The translations under genes and the position numbers were made by a program. Source: Gonocerus acuteangulatus (lineage: Eukaryota; Arthropoda; Insecta; Hemiptera; Coreidae). From it: DNA of 64,000 nt. The stretch is taken from assembly GCA_946811695.1 (NCBI GenBank), contig OX328123.1:146740337-146804336 (forward strand), given 5' to 3'. This document shows, piece by piece, positions 57,709 to 64,000 of this stretch (positions are counted from its first letter, which is position 1; each line of letters opens with the position of its first letter). Below the pieces are notes generated by a model, which was not told the DNA's origin, ran no database searches, and saw nothing but the letters and a program-made list of their open reading frames with translations.

Positions 57709-59379
57709 GGTGTCCCGTAAATGTCTAGTCATATTGTGAGGGGTGATAGAGGATCTTTAGGGGAACAAAAAATGTTCTATGACGATTTCCCGAATTCTCG
57801 CCCATAAGGGAGAAAACGTCGTTTTATGGTTTTTTCGAGACAAACGTGGTTTTTAGAAGAATAATCGTTGTAGCTCCGTCCTAGGTGGTACTACTAGAAA
57901 GGGGGTGAAACCTATCGAAAGCTGATTAAATTTACTATAAGACTAGTTGAAAGTAAACGTAAAAATGAATGAATGTAAGTATGTATATCTTACCAAAAGA
58001 AAGCTATTCTAAATTTCGTGACATTTTATTGATATTTCTTTCCAGCGTTACTCCTCAATGGGCAGGATCTGTGATTTCCGGCTTTTAGAAAAACTTCCTC
58101 ATTTAACCAGCTTTCCATTCATGTATCACAACCCTGTGTTATTGAAGTATTTGAACGGTTTAAGAACAAAAGTTTTTTAAAAAACATGGATCTGTGAAAA
58201 TAAAATTATATTTTTTTCTTCAGTTTATTCCAAAAGCTGAAGAGAAATATTTATTTTTGTAAATGATTACATAATAATAAATAAATATTTGATTAAAACA
58301 ATAAAAAAAATTACTTCTACGAATATAAAAAAAATCCTAAAACAGTAAATAAATAAAATACACATTTATTTTGAATTTATTAATTCAGGTATCTAATACT
58401 GGGTCCAGGTGGCGGCCATTAAGGAACACCAACCATACATTAACCTCAAAAATTATTATTTTTACCTAGATCACGCATTTGAACACATTTTTACAGGACT
58501 ATGTATGTCTTATTTATGAGGGATAGAATTTGTAATTACCACAATCAATTCAAGGTAAAGCATTTGTTTTAAAAAATATAAATACCTGTAAAAATGTGTT
58601 CAAATGCGTGATCTAGGTAAAAATAGTAATTTTTTAGGTTAATGTATGGTTGGTGTTCCTTAATGGCCGCCACCTGGACCCAGTATTAGTTACCTGAATT
58701 AATAAATTCAAAATAAATGTGTATTTTATTTATTTACTGTTTTAGGATTTTTTTTATATTCGTGGAAGTATTTTTTTTATTGTTTTAAGTAAATATTTAC
58801 TTAATATTTATGTAAACATTTATAAAAATAAATATTTCTCTTCAGATTTTTGAATAAACTGAAGAAAAAAATATAATTTTCTTTTCACAGATCCATGATT
58901 TTTTTAAAGCTTTTGTTCTTAAACCGTTCAAATACTTCAATAACACAGGGTTGTGATACATGAATGGAAAGCTGGTTAGTGAATGAGAAAGTTTTTCTAA
59001 AACCCGGAAATCACAGACCCCGCCCATTGAGGAGTAACGCAGGAAAGAAATATCAATAAAATGTCAGGAAATTTAGAATAGCTTTCTTTTGGTAAGATAT
59101 ACATACTTACATTCATTCATTTTTACGTTTACTCCCAACTATTCTTATAGTAAATTTACTCAGCTTTCGATAGGTTTCACTTCCTTTCTAGTAGTACCAC
59201 CTGGGACGGAGCTACAACGATTATTCTTCTAAAAACCACGTTTGTCTCGAAAAAACAATAAAACGACGTTTTCTCCCTTAGGGGCGAGAATTCGGGAAAT
59301 CGTCATAGAACATTTTTTGTTCCCCTAAGGGTCCTCTATCACCCCTCACAATATTACTAGACATTTACGGGACACCCTG
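57706..59379. mobile_element. 1.67-kb near-perfect palindrome (fold-back element)
   Basis: The left arm (57706-58498) and right arm (58585-59379) are near-perfect complements of about 793-795 bp around an 86-bp centre. The outer ends read CATGGTGTCCCGTAAATGTC and CAGGGTGTCCCGTAAATGTC (complement). TATA-rich flanks hide any target duplication. The small ORF in each arm (for example 58842-59027 minus) is duplicated by the symmetry and is broken in the left arm. There is no transposase. Further partial copies are at 59409-59540 and 61985-62785. Confidence 0.9.
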
Positions 59380-59408
59380 TATATCGATCCTACCCAGTTG
59401 ACACCGAA

Positions 59409-59540
59409 TATACAGGGTGCCCCATAAATGTCTAGTCGTATGGTTGGAGGTGATAGCGGACCTTTAGGGGAACAAAAAATGTTCTATGACGATTTTCCGA
59501 ATTCTCACAAATAAGGGAGAAAACGTAAAGAATAACACAG
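59409..59540 (+). repeat. Partial copy of the fold-back element's end
   Basis: CAGGGTGCCCCATAAATGTC, then GGGGAACAAAAAATGTTC and CTATGACGATTT match the first 125 bp of the palindrome arm. The match stops at GGGAGAAAACGT. Confidence 0.8.
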
Positions 59541-59724
59541 GTCTACAAAAATAATCTTTCTGAAATTTGATTTGATGATTTTGGTCAATCTCTATGCTCC
59601 TTGGCGTGCTGAAGCCGAACATGAGGTCAGTCCCTCTCTATCACGTAAGGAAATTGTTCAATCTCAAGTAAGGGCAGAGGTACTACCATTAAAAGAAAAC
59701 AGAATTGGCGAATAAGAGTTTTCA

Positions 59725-59730
59725 TTTATT
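59725..59730 (-). terminator. Poly(A) signal of the 570-residue ORF
   Basis: AATAAA on the minus strand, about 90 bases past the TAA stop. Confidence 0.5.
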
Positions 59731-59820
59731 TCCATGATCTTTTAGTTATTTCAATGTTGTTTACTGTACAAAATACATAAATGTGTAGAAATAACAGCTT
59801 CAGAATTAACAGTGGCATAT

Positions 59821-61533
59821 TTAGTTATTATTTTTATGAAAACGTATTTTTTTCTCTTGAAAATTTCTCCGTGTTCGTTTCCGGCTGAAGGACTCTTCAG
59901 ATGATTCACGCTGCAGCATCCAACAATAGTCAGCCATCATGTTTACGTTCCATTTGCCCTGATACCTACGTTCCATTTCCTGGATGTCCTGATGGAACCT
60001 TTCCCCTTGTTCTTCACTTACTTCCCCTATGTTTTCCGGAAAATAGTCCACATGCGAATGTAAGAAGTGAACCTTCAAACTCATGTTGCAACCTTGTAAT
60101 TGAAATGCCTCCAACATGCGTTCCACGATACTTCTGTAGTTGGGATCCTTCACGTTACCAAGGAACTTCTCAACAACATCTTTAAAAGAATTCCAAGCTT
60201 CCTTCTCCTTCTCATTCATGGTCTGAGTGAAATGTGGATCTGTGAAAAGTTTCCGAATATCTGGGCCTACAAAGATCCCCTCTTTTAGCTTTGCATCACT
60301 TAATCGTGGGAACTTGGAGCATAAGTACTTAAAACATTCACCTTCCTTATTGAGAGACTTTACGAATTGTTTTATCAGCCCTAGCTTTATGTGTAGAGGA
60401 GGTAGCAGGATTTTGTCAGAAGGAACCAAACTTCTCCTAATTACATTTTTTTGGCCTGGCGACAGAGCTCCTCGTGATGGCCAGTCTTTGTTGTTCCAAT
60501 GGGAATTTCTGTCTCGGCTATCCCATAAAAATAAAAAACAAGGGAACTTGGTGTACCCTAATTGCTGACCTAAGAGCATAGTAAGTACTTTCAAGTCTCC
60601 ACATATCAACCAGTCATGCTCATTATAATGAATTCGTTCGAGAACTAATGACAAATTTTCGTATGTTTCTTTTAAATGTACCGAATGGCCAACTGGAACT
60701 GAAGCATAAGTATTGCCATTGTGCAACAAAACAGCCTTTAGACTTCGCTTTGATGAGTCTATGAATAGACGCCAATGAATCAGGTCATATTGTATACCAA
60801 ATTGACCCATCAGACCAAGAATGTCTTTGCAATAAATAAGATTCTCATCCAGAGCAAAGTAAGGAACAAAAACTGCTTCACGGTGTCGATACCATGAAAA
60901 AGAAGTGCCTGGCTGTAATAAATTTTTGTTTTTAAGACGGGAGCCAAGTAACTGAGCTGCATCTTTTGGAAGTCCAAGATCTCTCACTAATTCGTTCAAC
61001 TCCTGTTGAGAAATAAGCTGAGGTTCATCTTCTGAACTGCTTGCTTTGAACTCACTGTGTACTTCATCGCTCTCCGACATACAGTTTTCTCTATTAGCTT
61101 CCCTATCTATACTGCCCAAGTCACGAGGGGGCTGAGGAACTGTCAATCCAGGACCGTGTGGTACCGGACGACTAGCAGATTCCACATTAGGGTAGTTAAT
61201 GAGCTTATGATTTTTGGAATTATAGCCTTGAACATGACAATTACAAAAGTTACAGTCATTAACGTGGTTTTTTTGCTCCCTCCACGTCATTGGGATAGCA
61301 AATCCGAAAGATTTTAACTCTCCTTTGTACCATAAGCGAAGTTTTTCTACGCAGCTATGGCATACTTTGTGAGGAGCCCACACTTTATCTTGATCTCCTA
61401 TTCTCAAGCCAAAATATGCATAATATACATTTTTGACAAAACCTGTTATATTTCGTTGGTATTTCTTAACTGTGTACTCACCACAGATAAAACAGAAGTA
61501 GTCTGGACTGGTAACACAACGACGATGAGACAT
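59821..61533 (-). CDS. 570-residue protein of a repeated invertebrate family, function unknown
   Basis: Uninterrupted ORF. I start it at the ATG at 61533-61531 (MSHRRCVTSPDYFCFICGEY), because the longer frame upstream opens with a TTG. The N-terminal region has paired cysteines FCFICG and VCHSCVEKL around WAPHK, like a ZAD-type zinc module, then CNFCNCH after MTWREQKNH. An acidic Ser-rich linker follows (about residues 140-180), then ISQQELNELVRDLGLPKDAA. The C-terminal half holds HWRLFIDSSKRSLKAVLLHN, ICGDLKVLTML, FLFLWDSRDRNSHW, LLPPLHIKLGLIKQFVKSLN and GERFHQDIQEMERRYQGKWN. I recall near-identical architecture in many hypothetical proteins amplified in hemipterans, Hydra and others, which suggests a mobile element product. 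Asp of FIDSS, Asp of CGDLK and Glu of GERFH could form an RNase H-like DDE set, but this is speculation. AATAAA follows at 59730-59725. Confidence 0.75.
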   Translation of the reverse strand: MSHRRCVTSPDYFCFICGEYTVKKYQRNITGFVKNVYYAYFGLRIGDQDKVWAPHKVCHSCVEKLRLWYKGELKSFGFAIPMTWREQKNHVNDCNFCNCHVQGYNSKNHKLINYPNVESASRPVPHGPGLTVPQPPRDLGSIDREANRENCMSESDEVHSEFKASSSEDEPQLISQQELNELVRDLGLPKDAAQLLGSRLKNKNLLQPGTSFSWYRHREAVFVPYFALDENLIYCKDILGLMGQFGIQYDLIHWRLFIDSSKRSLKAVLLHNGNTYASVPVGHSVHLKETYENLSLVLERIHYNEHDWLICGDLKVLTMLLGQQLGYTKFPCFLFLWDSRDRNSHWNNKDWPSRGALSPGQKNVIRRSLVPSDKILLPPLHIKLGLIKQFVKSLNKEGECFKYLCSKFPRLSDAKLKEGIFVGPDIRKLFTDPHFTQTMNEKEKEAWNSFKDVVEKFLGNVKDPNYRSIVERMLEAFQLQGCNMSLKVHFLHSHVDYFPENIGEVSEEQGERFHQDIQEMERRYQGKWNVNMMADYCWMLQRESSEESFSRKRTRRNFQEKKIRFHKNNN

Positions 61534-61557
61534 TTTGTCTAAATGCACTTTCAAACC
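61483..61557 (-). repeat. 75-bp inverted duplication, arm 1 (5' end of the 570-residue ORF)
   Basis: Exactly complementary to 61756-61830 over 75 bp. It covers the first 51 coding bases and 24 upstream bases of the ORF. Confidence 0.95.
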
Positions 61558-61755
61558 TTAAAATACGTTCTTAATCACTTTGACACAACTAAGAGACCTC
61601 AGTGAATGTGTTCACTTCAGTTGATACTACTGAACTGAGAGAATGAACAGAAATTTAGCTCCAAGTTCCTGATACAACAAGTTCAATCTCGTTTAGCTTC
61701 AGACGGTGACATCTGAGACCAAACAAGTACGTTCCTGTCTGAACAGGTCGTGCCT

Positions 61756-61830
61756 GGTTTGAAAGTGCATTTAGACAAAATGTCTCATCGTCGTTGTGTT
61801 ACCAGTCCAGACTACTTCTGTTTTATCTGT
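61756..61830 (+). repeat. 75-bp inverted duplication, arm 2, joined to PLE sequence
   Basis: It is an exact inverted copy of the 5' end of the 570-residue ORF and stops at TTTTATCTGT, where the parent continues GGTGAGT. Directly after the break the sequence becomes a Penelope 3' end. Confidence 0.95.
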
Positions 61831-61980
61831 TAAGATTTTTTAGCTGAAGAAGGCTGCCATTGTTGCAGTCGAAACGTCCAAAATACAGATTTCTTTTTGA
61901 AAGTCTGACGTTTTTCTCCTAGCCGAATCCCAACTATACCTGTCTTCGTATCTCTACAGCGGCTAACTATCTCCATCTAC
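61831..61980 (+). mobile_element. Penelope-like element 3' end fragment
   Basis: It carries a hairpin module, then AGCCGAATCCCAAC, a TACAGCGGCTAACTATCT end and similar spacing to the 3' end of the PLE at 14377-14505. No RT is present. Confidence 0.75.
61844..61878 (+). other. Hammerhead-core-like hairpin with a possible stem III
   Basis: CTGAAGA, A, stem GGCTGC/GCAGTC (one G-U pair), then GAAACGTC. Here AAACGTC (61872-61878) can pair with GACGTTT (61907-61913), the position expected of stem III. It is the only module in the window where I see this. Confidence 0.5.
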
Positions 61981-61984
61981 ACTA

Positions 61985-62785
61985 TTAAGTAAATATTTTC
62001 TTAAAACAATAAAAAAAAATTACTTCCACGAAAATAAAAAAAAAATTCCTAAAACAGTAAATAAATAAAATACACATTTATTTTGAATTTATTAATTACA
62101 GTAACTAATACTGGGTCCAGGAGGTGGCTATTACAGGACTATCTTATTTATTAGGGATGGGCAGGGCCGCCACATCTCGGAGCCGGGCCCAGGACCAGAT
62201 CAAGGGCTCCCACTTCTCAGAGCCAGACTGAAAATTCTACTACTTTGCTATAGAACTTTGCATATTTTAAAATTATTTTCATCTTGAGTTTTGAGCGAAA
62301 TGAGAATAAAAGCCGACAATCGGTGCAGCAAAGGTCACTTTCGGTACTTGTAGTTTTATTACGACTCCTAATGAAATATACTATTCTGGGACTGCATTTG
62401 TTTTGTCTTTATGAACATTAAAAAAATGTAGATCCAATGCAAATAAATATAGGCTACGCCCGTCTATATTTCTAAACCCCATTCTTTTTACAAACTCATA
62501 AACTATACATTTTTTATTCAATTAGCGAGGCCCGGCCCGGGCCCCCACGGCGCCCGGGACCGGGACAACTGTACCCGGTTGTCCCTCTCATGTGGCGGCC
62601 CTGGGGATGGGATATTTAATCACCACAACAAACACACATGGGCTCACGAGAATCCCAATGCGGTTCACAAGCGTAACAATTCAAGGTAAAGCATTTGTTT
62701 TCTAATTATAAATAGCTGTAACAATGTGTTCAAATGCGTGATCTAGGTAAAAATAATAATTTTTGAGGTTAATAATAATAATATC
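61985..62785. repeat. Fold-back element fragment interrupted by a hAT-like MITE
   Basis: 61985-62161 matches part of an arm of the palindrome (AATAAATAAAATACACATTT, ACTAATACTGGGTCCAG). 62612-62785 matches its centre and right arm (CAATTCAAGGTAAAGC, GTGTTCAAATGCGTGATC). The MITE at 62162-62603 separates them. Confidence 0.75.
62162..62603. mobile_element. hAT-type MITE, 442 bp
   Basis: The termini CAGGGCCGCCACAT are inverted, and a perfect 8-bp direct duplication GGGATGGG flanks the element (62154-62161 and 62604-62611). CAGGG-type ends and 8-bp duplications are diagnostic of hAT elements. There is no ORF. Confidence 0.9.
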
Positions 62786-62787
62786 AG

Positions 62788-63178
62788 CCGGGCCCAGGAC
62801 CAGATCACGGCCTCCCACTTCTCAGAGCCAGACTGAAAAGTCTAGTACTTTGCTATAGGAATTTGGACATTTTAAAATTATTTTCTTCTTGAGTTTTGAG
62901 CGAAATGAGAATAAAAGCCGACAATCGGCGCAGCAAAGGTCACTTTCGGTGCTTGTAGTTTTATTACGACTCCTAATGAAATATACTATTCTGGGACTGC
63001 ACTTGTTTTGTCGTTTATGTACATTAAAAAAAATAAATCCAATGCAAATAAATCTATATTTCTAAACCACATTCTTTTTACAAGCTCATAACCTATACAT
63101 TTTTTTCCAAATAGCCTCCACGGCGTCCGGGTCCGGGACAACTGTACCCGGCTGTCCCCCCCCCATGTGGCGGCCCTG
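62788..63178. mobile_element. hAT-type MITE, second copy, left end missing
   Basis: It is collinear with 62185-62603 (GGGCCCAGGACCAGATCA, GCCGACAATCGG, ATTCTGGGACTGCA) and ends with ATGTGGCGGCCCTG. The first about 25 bp of the element are absent, replaced by an AATAATAATAT junction. Confidence 0.8.
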
Positions 63179-63184
63179 CCGCAC

Positions 63185-63870
63185 AGTGGTGCCAAACGCC
63201 CGATTTTGGGGGAAAAAAAACCTCTAGGTACTTGAATCTTTCTGATTTAGGTGTCCTTTTTGAAGTATTTTCTTGTGCCGTGTCGAATGAGACCACTACC
63301 AAATTGATAGAATAATTAGTTTAGAAGATAAACGGGTTTTATATTAAGGAAAACCTGAAAAACAGCAAGTATTCGATATAAAAAAAGTCGTATTCTTCTC
63401 AATTGGTAGAGATTTGTATAATTCAAAATGTGTTTTGGAGTGTTGAGTCGAAAAAATTATAACAAATGTTAGCTGTTCTCGAGGTATTCCTCATTCTTGA
63501 AATTTGAGCATATTGCGACTAAATTTAGCAGTTTCACGCGAGATATTTGATGGATCTCACTGTTTATGTTCAGTTACTTGCTAACACAACATTTTTAACA
63601 ACTCTCTGCAGAAAAAATAATGGTAAAGTCGTCTCTCGTAAAATAATCACATCGCTAATTGAAACCTTCATTTTATTAGGCCGTGCACACTTACGGCCGA
63701 GTACGGCGATGAAATTTATAGGAAAGCAACTTCAAAACATGTACTTTTAGGTTTTAGGTAAAACTATGCGCAGAGCATAGCTGAGTACCGTTTTTTTTCT
63801 ACTCCAAATAAACTAAGGATAATTGAGTTCCATTACAGATATATTCACAACCTAAATGCACCAAGTTCAT
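63185..63870 (+). repeat. Repeat D, copy 2
   Basis: It is collinear with 7845-8530 up to and just past the shared CATTACAG acceptor-like site (63838). The coding exon found at 8505-9051 is not continued here. The ORF at 63547-63750 is repeat sequence. Confidence 0.75.
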
Positions 63871-64000
63871 GGTACATTTTCGCGAAAAAGAAAATCAGTT
63901 TAAAAGCTACATATACTCATGAAACTTCCTGGGTAATGTCAATTTTTCAGGAATAAAATAAGTGGTATAAAATATTGTTTTACTTTTCACTAAAAACTGT

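Noticed and set aside
57204..57732. Several long Tyr/Ile-rich ORFs
   Set aside because: They translate TA and AC microsatellites on both strands. No unique sequence supports a protein.

Overview
The window looks like AT-rich, transposon-dense nuclear DNA of an insect. The evidence is an intron-rich armadillo/beta-catenin gene with an arthropod-type protein, GT-AG introns, an insect-style TATA plus TCAGTT core promoter, tRNA-derived SINEs, and Penelope-like, CR1/L2-like, pogo/Tigger, mariner, hAT and piggyBac-like debris. I see nothing bacterial. A hemimetabolous insect such as a hemipteran is a guess only.

Host genes. (1) armadillo, minus strand, is complete: 12 coding exons between 55369 and 29740 join in frame into an 803-residue protein. 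It carries the phospho-degron, the armadillo repeats and a C-terminal DTDL. Its introns (about 1.0-3.5 kb, one near 150 bp excepted: none is shorter than about 1 kb) hold SINEs, MITEs, a complete pogo-like element, a decayed Penelope-like element and long TA microsatellites. (2) A CHK/EcKinase-like gene, minus strand, 22240-23445, is one uninterrupted 401-residue ORF with a readable core promoter. (3) A short spliced-looking terminal exon at 2985-3111, plus strand, probably ends an unidentified gene lying upstream. (4) A 570-residue ORF, minus strand, 59821-61533, belongs to a repeated family that I regard as mobile-element derived.

Layout. 1-5.6 kb: repeats and the orphan terminal exon. 5.6-15.4 kb: a decayed non-LTR retrotransposon split by a 2.56-kb TIR element (itself carrying a 566-bp TA-flanked MITE) and by a Penelope-like element with a 684-residue RT-GIY-YIG ORF. 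15.9-20.5 kb: Penelope-type termini, a 42-bp perfect palindrome and a GC-richer island. 21.4-25.4 kb: an RTE-type repeat, the kinase and a MITE. 25.7-27.3 kb: a piggyBac-like remnant and two adjacent head-to-head inverted repeats. 28.0-55.9 kb: armadillo. 56.6-64 kb: repeat family C, microsatellites, a 1.67-kb near-perfect palindrome, the 570-residue ORF, and hAT-type elements.

The most unusual recurring signal is a small RNA-like hairpin module of the form CTGANGA, stem, CGAAA. It resembles the hammerhead ribozyme core reported from Penelope-like elements and occurs at about 13 places on both strands. Three times it is arranged as head-to-head inverted pairs. Stems I and III are mostly not visible, so self-cleavage is unproven.
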